Made by a program: the position numbers and the translations under genes. Under the pieces are notes generated by a model. The model made no database searches and was not told where the DNA came from. It saw only the letters and a list, made by a program, of their open reading frames with translations. This document shows positions 25,435-33,488 of a stretch of 64,000 nt of DNA, piece after piece (the first letter of the stretch is position 1; each line of letters opens with the position of its first letter). The stretch comes from Terriglobales bacterium (GTDB taxonomy: Bacteria > Acidobacteriota > Terriglobia > Terriglobales > Acidobacteriaceae). The stretch spans positions 62,001 to 126,000 of the forward strand of contig DATMXP010000035.1 in the NCBI GenBank assembly GCA_035561515.1. Reading direction: 5' to 3'.

Positions 25435-25662
25435 TCAGGGGTGGCGATTGGACGTTAGACTAAACTTCGGTTCATGTACTATCGGAACCGTTATAACGCC
25501 CTCTCCGACTCTCCACTGCAAAGTCCAATCCCTGCTGCAAGGACCGCAGAGCCAGAATGACTCCACATGGCTCTTACCGCGCTGTGAGAATTGAAAGACC
25601 TTTCCAGTACGGAAATAGAGGAAGGGTGTTGGGCACTCGTGATTGGCACATTTACTGATCAC
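25435..25662 (-). CDS. small zinc-ribbon-like protein
   Basis: 75 residues from GTG 25662, with GAGG six bases upstream; an open frame extends to 25920 but that section lacks family-like sequence. Conserved-looking ends are ISKCANHECPTPFLYF (CxxxxC) and VESFWLCGPCSRDWTL (CxxC), forming a four-Cys ribbon. Short proteins with this 'FxYL..GKLFxF...FWLCGxC' shape are frequent in Acidobacteriota and of unknown function; that resemblance is from memory, not a search. Confidence 0.6.
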   Translation of the reverse strand: MISKCANHECPTPFLYFRTGKVFQFSQRGKSHVESFWLCGPCSRDWTLQWRVGEGVITVPIVHEPKFSLTSNRHP

Positions 25663-26024
25663 GAGAATCCTCGTGCATGGAAGATGCCGAAGTAGGTTAT
25701 GTATCTCTAACGTTGGGAACTTTTTGGACACCAGATGCGCAAAATTTTGCGGGTCCCTGTTCAAATCTCCCCAATGACCGCCGGCAGATTCCTTACCGCG
25801 CTCGTTACCATACTCACTTCTTTTGCCCGCATATTCCCAAACTGGAACCGGTTCATTCCAAGACCATCTTGTAACTGACTGATTCCATAACTCGCCAGAG
25901 ATGGATCCATTTAGGAACAAAGTACATGCATTACCTTGGAAGGTACGCCACAGCTTCGGAGGCGGCCCTGTGGTAGCGCAATTGCACTTATTACATTCGA
26001 ATTTATCTAAAACAAAGGGCCCCT
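25663..26024. other. intergenic region with a 14-bp palindrome
   Basis: About 360 bases. The notable element is CGCAAAATTTTGCG, a perfect 14-bp palindrome at 25738-25751, upstream of the ribbon gene. No other gene or RNA was recognised. Confidence 0.5.
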
Positions 26025-26915
26025 ATGGTTATTCTGGATCGGCAAAGTACTTCACTGAAGCGTCGCATTCACCGTCTTGTGGGATCGCGGGTTGAGCTGA
26101 CTTGGATCCGCGGTTCCGAACTCGATCCGGTACTTGGCGAGTTGGACTGGGTTGAGCAGATCATCCTGGAGATGGCATTACGGGCTCGGGCAGCCTTGCC
26201 ATATGGCGGACGCTTGGTGGTGGAATCCGCCAATCTGGAGTTGGACGACCTGTGCGGAGCGTCGGAAGGCCTTACTGCCGGACGTTACGTCATGTTTGAG
26301 ATGACTTGTCTACGGCATTCCCCCACGGCAGGTTTGGAGGGACGTCCCCTGCCCTACACGCCCGAGTTCGCGTCGGACCTGTTCCTGGAGCCGTTTTGGG
26401 GCGACTCCCTGGGGATATTGCAGGCACTCGGCGGCAATCTTTGCGAGTACAATGAACCCGGACGTTCGCTGACGTTAAGGGCATTCTTTCCCAGCGCCGC
26501 GAAAGTCATTTACTCCGACGAGGATTATTACCAAGTGGATTCTATCTGTCCTGAAACCATCCTGCTGGTCGAGGATGAAGGCTATGTCCGAGAAGTGGCA
26601 TGCGAAATTCTCGAGAGCGCGGGTTACACGGTTCTGCCTGCCGTATCAGGCAAAGAGGCCCTGGCGGTATTTGAAAAACATGGTCCCGTAAAACTGCTGC
26701 TAACCGATGTAGTGATGCCCGGAATGAACGGACGCGACCTTGCCCAAGCGCTCACCGAGCGACAACCGGGGCTGAAGACGATCTACATGTCCGGATACAA
26801 CGACAAATCGATTTTCAGGCGCGATATCGATCCTCGGGAAGTCGTTTATATTCAGAAGCCGTTTACACTGGAGACGCTCACCACAAAGGTCAAGGAAGTT
26901 TTGAGTACGGTTTAG
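26025..26915 (+). CDS. degenerate kinase ATPase-like domain fused to a receiver domain
   Basis: 296 residues. Residues about 40-165 follow the path of a histidine-kinase HATPase but with key boxes lost. IILEMALRARAALPYGGRLVVESANLEL lines up with the N-box of the hybrid kinase at 44281 ([13 protein letters not shown]) but lacks the metal Asn. No DxGxG or GxGLG boxes are present, and ALGGNLCEYNEPGRSLTLRAFFP closes the fold. A complete receiver follows from about 180 (ILLVEDEGYVREV, LLLTDVVMPGMNG, IQKPFTLE). Probably a catalytically dead, receiver-controlled binding protein. It converges with the HDOD gene with a 4-base overlap. Confidence 0.7.
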   Translation: MVILDRQSTSLKRRIHRLVGSRVELTWIRGSELDPVLGELDWVEQIILEMALRARAALPYGGRLVVESANLELDDLCGASEGLTAGRYVMFEMTCLRHSPTAGLEGRPLPYTPEFASDLFLEPFWGDSLGILQALGGNLCEYNEPGRSLTLRAFFPSAAKVIYSDEDYYQVDSICPETILLVEDEGYVREVACEILESAGYTVLPAVSGKEALAVFEKHGPVKLLLTDVVMPGMNGRDLAQALTERQPGLKTIYMSGYNDKSIFRRDIDPREVVYIQKPFTLETLTTKVKEVLSTV

Positions 26916-27814
26916 AAGCGAAACATTACCTGTACCAGCTTCCGGACATCTTTAAGATAGGTTTCCAGCTCCTTGTAGAACAATTGCCAGTTGATGATTC
27001 GTGCGTTCGGGAAGCTTGCGCTCAAGGTTCCAATGATCTCGTCCTGATTCCAGTCAATCACCAGGTCCTCTGGAAACCCGTAGCCCAGCCCGTGCAACCG
27101 GCAAAGTCGATCCGCAAGATTCACCAAAGCGACAAGAGCGGGATAGTCGGCCAGCGCCGAAAGCCGGTGATGATAGCTAATCACTTCCATGATGGCGGGA
27201 TTTAGTTTCCATTGTTGTGCAAGCAACTTGCCTGATTCGCAATGGTTGAATCCCATGAGTTCATCTTCCATTCTGTCCATCGAACACCGTTGCAGTTGTG
27301 CTCGCTGACTTGCTTGCATGAAACGTTCCGGGGCGACCTGAAGATTCACCACGAATCCGATGTCGTGCAGCAGGCCGGCAAGATACGCCTGTTCGCTGTC
27401 CTGCATGCCGATCCGCTTGGACAACTTGCGGCACACCAGTGCGCATGCCAGTGAATGCTCCCAGAACACTATCGGGTTATTGGCGCTATCCCCTTCTCCG
27501 ATCATCTTCAGCATGCAACAGGAGAGCACGATCTCGCGCATGCGCTGTAAGCCAAGCGCCATCACGGCCGCGCGTGTGGTGGACACTGACTGCCACCGGC
27601 TGAATAACGGTGAGTTGGCCATGTGGAGGCACTGTGCGGTGAGCGAGCTATCGTGCGAGACCAAATCGATAATCCGCTGGGTATCAACATCCTCGAGCGG
27701 CTGCTGGAAGTAGCCAATCAGGGGCTGGACAATAGCCTGAATGCTCGGGATGGAACCGAGATTGTCGATCTGTTTTAGCAATGCCTGGCCGGGCGTCATG
27801 GTCGCGGTGCTCAC
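26912..27814 (-). CDS. HDOD domain protein
   Basis: 300 residues from GTG 27814 (GAGG six bases before); the frame continues upstream but without a better signal. Residues about 10-210 form an HDOD domain: IPSIQAIVQPL, LVSHDSSLTAQCLHMANSPLFS, AVMALGLQRMREIVLSC, WEHSLACALVCRKL and AGLLHDIGFVVN. HDOD proteins are regulatory, often affecting motility, c-di-GMP or stress signalling. Its start is 60 bases from the sigma-28-type promoter of the flagellin remnant, divergently oriented, suggesting a former motility locus. Confidence 0.85.
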   Translation of the reverse strand: MSTATMTPGQALLKQIDNLGSIPSIQAIVQPLIGYFQQPLEDVDTQRIIDLVSHDSSLTAQCLHMANSPLFSRWQSVSTTRAAVMALGLQRMREIVLSCCMLKMIGEGDSANNPIVFWEHSLACALVCRKLSKRIGMQDSEQAYLAGLLHDIGFVVNLQVAPERFMQASQRAQLQRCSMDRMEDELMGFNHCESGKLLAQQWKLNPAIMEVISYHHRLSALADYPALVALVNLADRLCRLHGLGYGFPEDLVIDWNQDEIIGTLSASFPNARIINWQLFYKELETYLKDVRKLVQVMFRF

Positions 27815-27873
27815 AGTGGTCCTCGCGTGTATATCGGCCAGAACAAGAAGTTCGTGAACCACACGCATTTGCC

Positions 27874-27900
27874 TAAAGCTAATTGCACACAATCCGATGA
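27874..27900 (+). promoter_or_regulatory. sigma-28 (FliA)-type promoter of the flagellin remnant
   Basis: TAAAGCTA (27874-27881), 11-base spacer, TCCGATGA (27893-27900), close to the enteric FliA consensus TAAAGTTT-N11-GCCGATAA. It is oriented towards the flagellin start at 28009, leaving a leader of about 100 bases. Confidence 0.75.
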
Positions 27901-28008
27901 ATCTCCTGAACGCGGATTTCGGTTCCGCCGCCGGCAAGCAAAGCAGAGGCACGCAGGACGCGCCGCTGGGTGTAAGGCGAAAAGGAACCAACGCGAAAGG
28001 AGCAACAC

Positions 28009-28445
28009 ATGGCACTCAGCATCCTGAACAATATTCCTTCCCTGGCAGCCCAGAACCAGTTGTCGATCACCGGCAGTGGGTTGCAGAAGACCTTGTTCCG
28101 GCTGTCGTCCGGCTCTCGTATCAACAGTGGCGCTGACGACGCGGCCGGTCTTGCAATTGCCGACGGTCTCCGCGCCAACATCAGCGCACTCAGCCAGTCG
28201 TCCCGCAACGCGACGGACGGCATTGGCAAGCTGCAAGTGGCCGACGGAGCTCTGGCGCAGGTTTCCAACCTTCTGAACCGTGCCGTAACCCTGGCAACCG
28301 AGGCCGCGACCGGCACGGTCAGTTCTGGACAGCGGAACGCACTGCACGCAGAGTTCGACCAGATTCGTCAGGAAATTGACCGTATCGGAACCGACACCAC
28401 CTTCAACGGCGACAAAGTGTTCCAGCAGGCTGGCACGACAACTGA
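28009..28445 (+). pseudogene. fliC: flagellin, 5' part only (truncated)
   Basis: The first about 140 residues are an intact flagellin N-terminal (D0/D1) region: ALSILNNIPSLAAQNQLSIT, LFRLSSGSRINSGADDAAGL, NATDGIGKLQVADGALAQ and IDRIGTDTTFNGDKVF. AAAGGAGC precedes the ATG. After about codon 145 the frame continues to a stop at 28734 but runs antisense through a response-regulator gene, so the D2/D3 and C-terminal D0 parts needed for filament assembly are absent. The boundary is approximate. The promoter is still good, so a fusion protein of 241 residues could be made. Confidence 0.8.
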
Positions 28446-28697
28446 CACCAACAGCTTCAGCCGCTTTACCGTCTGCACCAGTTCGTCCGGATCAAGGTCC
28501 GGCAGGCATCGATCGAGCAACAGCAGGTCGCACTCCGTCGTCTCCAGCTTTCCGAGAGCATCCGCACCCCCGTCAGCTGCAATCACTGGCCAGCGATCCG
28601 TGTTTAATGTGGAGATAATCTGGTCGCGGCGCGCCGCGTCGCCACTGGCAACCAGCACACCACCGAAGTTGGAAGGCAATACAGGACAGATGGCCAT
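28446..28697 (-). pseudogene. response regulator, N-terminal receiver fragment
   Basis: On the minus strand from ATG 28697 (AGGGG upstream), about 80 residues of receiver sequence can be read: GGVLVASGDAARRDQIIST, AADGGADALGKLETTECDLL, LLDRCLPDLDPDELVQTVKR. The phospho-acceptor is the Asp of LLLLDRCLPD; the first acidic pair is reduced to one Asp, as in FleQ/FlrA-like regulators. Sequence homology stops near 28455, where the frame enters the antisense of flagellin. The rest of the receiver and any output domain are missing. Confidence 0.7.
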
Positions 28698-28772
28698 GCC
28701 CCTGTTCTACGCAGGCCACGTTCAAAAATCATAAGAAGAAAGTTAGAAGTCTCTTAAATCGTGAAAAAAGGC

Positions 28773-28799
28773 TAAAGTCTTTCGTAACCCAACCGACCT
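28773..28799 (+). promoter_or_regulatory. second sigma-28-like site, upstream of the beta-barrel gene
   Basis: TAAAGTCT (28773-28780), 11-base spacer, ACCGACCT (28792-28799). The -35 half fits FliA well; the -10 half keeps CCGA only. It is oriented towards the ATG at 28835. Confidence 0.45.
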
Positions 28800-28834
28800 G
28801 CAAATCCAACCCTCGACCCTGCATCTAATCCAGC

Positions 28835-29419
28835 ATGGAACGAAAGCTCACATTTTCCGCCGTCCTGCTGCTTTTCGCCTTCATTACGGTCCTCTCATTT
28901 CCGGCTGTCGCGCAGTCGAATGAACTCGCCGTCACCGTCGGTGGCTACTTCCCCATCAACAGTGCCGCCAATGCCGACGCCGCCTTTTCCGTTGGCGGAA
29001 GCTTCGCCCATCGCATCATTGGAGTTCCCTTAGCTTCTCTTTATCTGGAGCTGCCCGTCTACGGCACCTTCAACTCCACCGCTGCCATAGCCTCCACCAC
29101 CCAGGGTGAAGCCAAGTATTCCGGCCTCTTCATTACCCCCGGACTCAAGCTCAAGCTCGCCCCTGAATTTCCAGTCTCCCCCTACTTCGTCGCCGGAGGC
29201 GGACTCGCCCGCTTCAGCAAGACCAACACTGCCACGCCTGATACCACCAATACTGGAGTCTTCGACGTCGGCGGTGGGCTCGACTTCAAGATCGCGCCGT
29301 TCATCAGCGCGCGCGGTGAGATTAGAGATTTCTATTCCGGAAATCCCCGCATCCTGACTGGCTTCACCGCTCGTGAGCATCAGCTCATCACTTCCGTGGG
29401 ATTGGTCCTGCGCTTCTAG
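28835..29419 (+). CDS. outer-membrane beta-barrel protein
   Basis: 194 residues. Signal peptide (LTFSAVLLLFAFITVLSFPAVAQ), then alternating beta-strands (LAVTVGGYFPIN, GEAKYSGLFITPGLKLKLAP, PYFVAGGGLARFS, VFDVGGGLDFKIAPFISARG) and a terminal Phe (SVGLVLRF), the classic mark of an outer-membrane barrel recognised by BamA. Size suggests an eight-stranded OmpA/OmpW-like barrel. A sigma-28-like site lies 36 bases upstream of the ATG. Specific role unknown. Confidence 0.85.
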   Translation: MERKLTFSAVLLLFAFITVLSFPAVAQSNELAVTVGGYFPINSAANADAAFSVGGSFAHRIIGVPLASLYLELPVYGTFNSTAAIASTTQGEAKYSGLFITPGLKLKLAPEFPVSPYFVAGGGLARFSKTNTATPDTTNTGVFDVGGGLDFKIAPFISARGEIRDFYSGNPRILTGFTAREHQLITSVGLVLRF

Positions 29420-29455
29420 GCGTCAGCCTGATTTGCGGCTGTTAAACTTGTACGA

Positions 29456-30307
29456 GTGACTCTGCCAGTTCGACTAATCGCAATTGATATTGACGGTACC
29501 CTTCTGAACTCCGAGTTCAAGATCCCGGCCGCCAATATCAACGCGCTGCGCCAGGCGCACGAATCCGGTGTCGAAATCATCCTCGCTACCGGACGCCGGC
29601 ACACGTTCGCCCTGCCCATCGCCGAAATGCTCGGCTTTAACGTCTGGCTTATCACGTCCAACGGCGCTGTTACCAAGTCCATGTCCGGTGAACTCTTTCA
29701 CCGCGACCTCCTCCCCGCCAGCACCGCCCGCAAGGTCATCGCGCATATGGAGCCCTTCCGCCCCAACTGTGTCCTCACCTTCGACACCGACCTCCCCGGC
29801 GCACTAGTCCTCGAGCACGCCGATATCTTGAATGCCTCGATCGGGCGCTGGATTGAAAAGAATGCGGCTTGGATCAAGTTCGTCGTTCCATTAGAGGATG
29901 CGTTGGTCTCAGACCCGGTCCAGCTTATGTACTGTGGGACGATCCACCGTATGCGCGAAGCCGAAGCTCATTTACGGCAGGCCGGCGTAGAGCAGGAAGT
30001 TACGGTACTCAAGACAGAGTACCCGGCCCGCGACCTGTGCTTGTACGACGTGCTTAACTACGGCTGCTCTAAAGGACACGCCGTCGAACGCTGGGCTTCC
30101 TATCGCAGCATTCCGCGCGAACAGGTCATGGCCATTGGGGATAACTATAACGACCTGGAGATGCTAAACTTCGCCGGAGTACCTGTGGTTATGGCCAATG
30201 CCGGCGACGAGATGAAGTCTCGCGATTTCACCGTCACCCTCAGTAATGATGAGGCCGGAGTCGCAGCAGCCGTCGAGCAGGTGCTCGGCATCAAAGTTCT
30301 GGAATGA
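29456..30307 (+). CDS. Cof-type HAD hydrolase
   Basis: 283 residues from GTG 29456. HAD motifs are complete: DIDGTLLNS (nucleophile Asp), TSNG (motif II), the Lys of GCSKGHAVERW, and MAIGDNYNDLEML (motif IV); the C2B cap lies between. Such enzymes dephosphorylate sugar phosphates, flavin precursors or pyridoxal phosphate. The next gene starts inside its stop (ATGA), so the two are translationally coupled. Confidence 0.93.
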   Translation: MTLPVRLIAIDIDGTLLNSEFKIPAANINALRQAHESGVEIILATGRRHTFALPIAEMLGFNVWLITSNGAVTKSMSGELFHRDLLPASTARKVIAHMEPFRPNCVLTFDTDLPGALVLEHADILNASIGRWIEKNAAWIKFVVPLEDALVSDPVQLMYCGTIHRMREAEAHLRQAGVEQEVTVLKTEYPARDLCLYDVLNYGCSKGHAVERWASYRSIPREQVMAIGDNYNDLEMLNFAGVPVVMANAGDEMKSRDFTVTLSNDEAGVAAAVEQVLGIKVLE

Positions 30308-30975
30308 AGCGCTTTCTCATATCAGGAGTGCTGTTGCTCTCCGCGGCGGCTTACGCGGGCGATGCCGTCCCCGCTACCCGCACCGCCTATGACGCAGTGC
30401 TTCGCAACGGCTTCAGCATTCACCATCTTCGGCACGAAGTAGTCGGCGACAACACTCGCCTGTACACCGACGATCGCAGCTTCCTGGATGTGCCCACGCA
30501 CGAAATCGCCGAGATGGTGGAATCCCCAGAACCACTGCCGGCTCCGGAACTCGCCCCCAAGGCCAGCTTGAATGAGGTCGTAAGCGCAGCCAGCGACAAA
30601 CACCAAATTGATCCGGACCTCATCCAGGCCGTCATCCACGCCGAAAGCGGATTCAATCCCAACGCCCGCTCCCCCAAAGGCGCGCAGGGACTGATGCAGT
30701 TAATGCCCGGCACCGCCAATCAACTCGGCGTCGCCGACGCTTATGATCCTGAAGCGAACGTTGACGCCGGCACCCGCTATCTGCGCGAACTTCTTCTTCG
30801 GTACGACGGTGACGTCATCAAGGCACTCGCCGCTTACAACGCCGGACCAGCGCGCGTATCGCAGTACAAAGGCGTTCCTCCCTACCGCGAAACTCGTCAC
30901 TATGTCGCCAGGATCGTGAAGGAGTTCAACCAAAAGAAGACTGCCGCCAGCACCACCAAAACCTCGAAAAAGTAG
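30304..30975 (+). CDS. lytic transglycosylase (SLT domain), secreted
   Basis: 223 residues. Signal peptide (MKRFLISGVLLLSAAAYAGD), an intervening about 70-residue N-terminal part, then an SLT domain: catalytic Glu114 in VIHAESGFNPNARSPKGAQG, LMQLMPGTANQLGV, TRYLRELLLRY and ALAAYNAGPARVSQYKGVP. It cleaves the MurNAc-GlcNAc bond of peptidoglycan with 1,6-anhydro products, in the periplasm. The C-terminus is Lys/Thr-rich. It overlaps the Cof gene by 4 bases (ATGA). Confidence 0.94.
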   Translation: MKRFLISGVLLLSAAAYAGDAVPATRTAYDAVLRNGFSIHHLRHEVVGDNTRLYTDDRSFLDVPTHEIAEMVESPEPLPAPELAPKASLNEVVSAASDKHQIDPDLIQAVIHAESGFNPNARSPKGAQGLMQLMPGTANQLGVADAYDPEANVDAGTRYLRELLLRYDGDVIKALAAYNAGPARVSQYKGVPPYRETRHYVARIVKEFNQKKTAASTTKTSKK

Positions 30976-31436
30976 CTTCTCTAGCGCCCTTCGGCGGCCC
31001 CCGCGTACCACCGTCCCAATGAAAGCCGTTTCTCTTTCGACTGCAATTTACTGCAACTCGTGCGTTTACAGTCGATTCTGTTAAGACCTGTGAAAATCTC
31101 ATAAAGTGTGGTAACTGCTTTGGTTTCAACACACTGCAGACACCGCAGTTGCCACAGACGAACATCTTCGTTTTGGGCACTCCATTTGCTTTGTACAGGG
31201 CAGGCCCCGCTGTGCTTTTCCGTTCCAAATTGGGAAATTGACCAAATATCACTTCGGCCGTGTGGTTCGGTCCGGATGACGCTTGACCTGCAGTTCAACT
31301 GCTTCGAGCTGTCATTGGGAGAACTGCGTCGAATTCCGTTTGTCGGAAGGCACTTGTTTGGCGAATTAGAAGCACGAATTCAGGAGGCCTTCGGTTGCTT
31401 TCCAAAGGACCGATGGCAGGAAGCTGAGGCACGAAG
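30976..31436. other. intergenic region, no confident gene
   Basis: About 460 bases, GC-poorer than its neighbours. A frame ending at 31440 could encode a 54-residue peptide (MTLDLQFNCFELSLGELRRI...) whose stop overlaps the next start as ATGA, but its codon composition is poor and no ribosome site is clear. No RNA gene or repeat was seen. Confidence 0.4.
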
Positions 31437-32912
31437 ATGAATAGAACTCTGAAGTTGGCGGCTTTGATAGTTTTTGCCGTTATTACTATCAGTTCCGCAT
31501 TTGGGGTGACAGCTCCGGCAGTCACGTTGTCTGATGGCGGCGGTAACACCGCCACCATTGATGCGACGGGAACTGTCACATTCGGCGGATCATGCACCGT
31601 TCCCACCACCTGCTCCACTATGAGCGTATCCGTAGCACCTGGCCAGGTAGTGTGGCTTGGTAAGCTCGGCGCGTTCACGATCTCTGCCATCGCGGGCCTC
31701 ACTAAGCCCGTGCTCACCGGCGCTCCCGCGGTTATGGATTTGAGCCTTCAGGGAATTCAAACCACTTCGGGCGGCACCATCACGATCAGGTTCGGCGATA
31801 CCGGCTTCACTCAGACGAATGTCACTAGCATGACCATGAAGCTTGGTGGACTGATCAGCGCAGGAAGCGGCTCGATTGTCGCGAAAGCCTATGCTGACGA
31901 CACCAACACCCTGTTCGGTACTGGCCACCTGATCGGAACTATCGGTCCGCTAACTGGTCCGACATTGACCGGTACGGCCACCGGAACCGGCCCGACCGTT
32001 GCTCCGTTCTCCCTCATGGAAGAGGTTGTCGCAACCATGGGTCCCAACTCCGCATTCGGAATCGATTTCGAACTCGATATCCAAACCGGCCCTGAAGAAG
32101 AGATCGCCTGCCGTTATACCGGCGGCGGCGTGGACACCAACTACAACTGGGACCACACCCTCGCTGACGGCAACATGATCACCAACGGTGCCGGCAAACT
32201 GCCCCCGGGAATTGACCGTTATCAGTACGGTGGACAGGTCGGAGCCCCGACTGCTGCCGACCCGCAGCCATGGGGTGAGTGGCAGCACAGCCAGCAGAGA
32301 GGCCCGAGCGGATCGTTCAATTTCCATGCCGGTACCGCTAGCGCCGCTCCCGGAACGCGCATCGTCGACGTTCGTTGCAGCGATCCCGGATTCTGCAACC
32401 CGGCTCGTCACGCTCCTGCAAAGCAGCTTGATTGGGACGGCATTGGAACCTTCTCCAATGTCGGCAGCGGAGCCAAGGCTCCGGTGTGGCAGATTCCCGC
32501 CAACGTCATTCCTGAACCTAACGGTGGCTCGAACAAGCTCTTCACGTTCCACTGGGTCGAAGTAAACATCGACGATATGGGTGAGCGTGGCAGCATGAAC
32601 ACCGGCGCTCCCGACCCGGCCGTTTGTCCAGGTCGTGGATTTGGTGAGAAGAGCGGTGGACCGTTCGTTCCCGATCCGGTCAACGCCCCCAACACCATCA
32701 TTAACCTCCTGCCCACTCCGTTGGGTCATTGCGATTGCCCGGACTTCTATCGCATTACCATCTACAACGGCGTCCGCAGCGATCAGGTGGTTTGGGTGAA
32801 TGGGAAGATCGACCCCGCTTCGCTCGACCGCACCAATGTCATTTATGAAGTGTTTGGCTACGTGGATGGAGGCAATCTCCAGATCCATCCTCCGACCAGC
32901 GCAAACAAGTAA
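31437..32912 (+). CDS. large secreted protein of unknown function
   Basis: 491 residues. Signal peptide (LAALIVFAVITISSAFG). The N-terminal third is Gly/Thr/Ser-rich and beta-like (VTLSDGGGNTATIDATG, TIRFGDTGFTQTNVTSMTM). The rest is hydrophilic with six to ten Cys, a GGGVDTNYNWDHTLADGNMI region and a C-terminal stretch GHCDCPDFYRITIYNGV followed by VVWVNGKID. No catalytic motif was recognised. It has its own strong terminator. Possibly an extracellular structural or surface protein. Confidence 0.75.
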   Translation: MNRTLKLAALIVFAVITISSAFGVTAPAVTLSDGGGNTATIDATGTVTFGGSCTVPTTCSTMSVSVAPGQVVWLGKLGAFTISAIAGLTKPVLTGAPAVMDLSLQGIQTTSGGTITIRFGDTGFTQTNVTSMTMKLGGLISAGSGSIVAKAYADDTNTLFGTGHLIGTIGPLTGPTLTGTATGTGPTVAPFSLMEEVVATMGPNSAFGIDFELDIQTGPEEEIACRYTGGGVDTNYNWDHTLADGNMITNGAGKLPPGIDRYQYGGQVGAPTAADPQPWGEWQHSQQRGPSGSFNFHAGTASAAPGTRIVDVRCSDPGFCNPARHAPAKQLDWDGIGTFSNVGSGAKAPVWQIPANVIPEPNGGSNKLFTFHWVEVNIDDMGERGSMNTGAPDPAVCPGRGFGEKSGGPFVPDPVNAPNTIINLLPTPLGHCDCPDFYRITIYNGVRSDQVVWVNGKIDPASLDRTNVIYEVFGYVDGGNLQIHPPTSANK

Positions 32913-32931
32913 TCGGCGCTTCACTTGATAC

Positions 32932-32967
32932 GGCCGCCTGGTAACATCCGGGCGGCCTTTTTTATTT
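32932..32967 (+). terminator. intrinsic terminator
   Basis: GGCCGCC (32932-32938) / GGCGGCC (32951-32957) followed by TTTTTTATTT, 20 bases past the stop of the secreted protein. Confidence 0.88.
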
Positions 32968-33488
32968 ACCTGACGCCACCGGTACCCGGGCGCGAGTTCT
33001 TCTCGATTCTTCCGTGCGAGACGCGCCATCTGCCTGACCCACGGCCCGTTTTGGGAAACTTTGTGTCAAGGGGGTCAACGCTCCGCAAAAACTGTAAGTT
33101 CCTGATTTAACGGCAAATATAAATTTGGAAAAGTTGGCAGAGTACCCCCTCCAAACTTGCTATTCTGAAAATGTAGGCAATTGGATCGGCAACAACGGAT
33201 ATTCATTACGAGCAGTATTTTCCAAATCGGCAAGGACGATGAGCTTTAACTAATCTCCACAACTTGTTGAAAAATAAATACATTGCTCGCAACCCAAACA
33301 GAATCACGAACTTACGCGAAAGTACCCTCGTAAGTTGCTGATTTCAAAAGACCGCTACATTTTTTTAAGTCTGCGACACACACGATTGGGCATGAATAGA
33401 TGACATCAACATTGCAACTGTGCGTTTCATTGACCCGTGTCACCTGCTCATTTAATGTGACCGTTTGGCGTCTGGCCACCCATCTCGG
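32968..33488. other. non-coding region holding repeat copy B
   Basis: About 520 bases of lower GC. It holds the 113-bp element (33064-33176) and a short partial relative, GTAAGTTGCTGATTT, at about 33331. No gene or RNA was recognised; short open frames have poor composition. Confidence 0.6.
33064..33176 (+). repeat. 113-bp dispersed element, copy B
   Basis: Ungapped match to copy A at 10744-10856, same strand. Shared blocks include TGTCAAG, GTAAGTTCCTGATTTAACGG, AAATATAAAT and TTGCTATTCTGAA. Confidence 0.8.

Noticed and set aside
31108..31440. A short frame whose stop overlaps the start of the large secreted protein
   Set aside because: The ATGA overlap is suggestive, but codon composition, length and start are unconvincing; noted in the intergenic entry instead.
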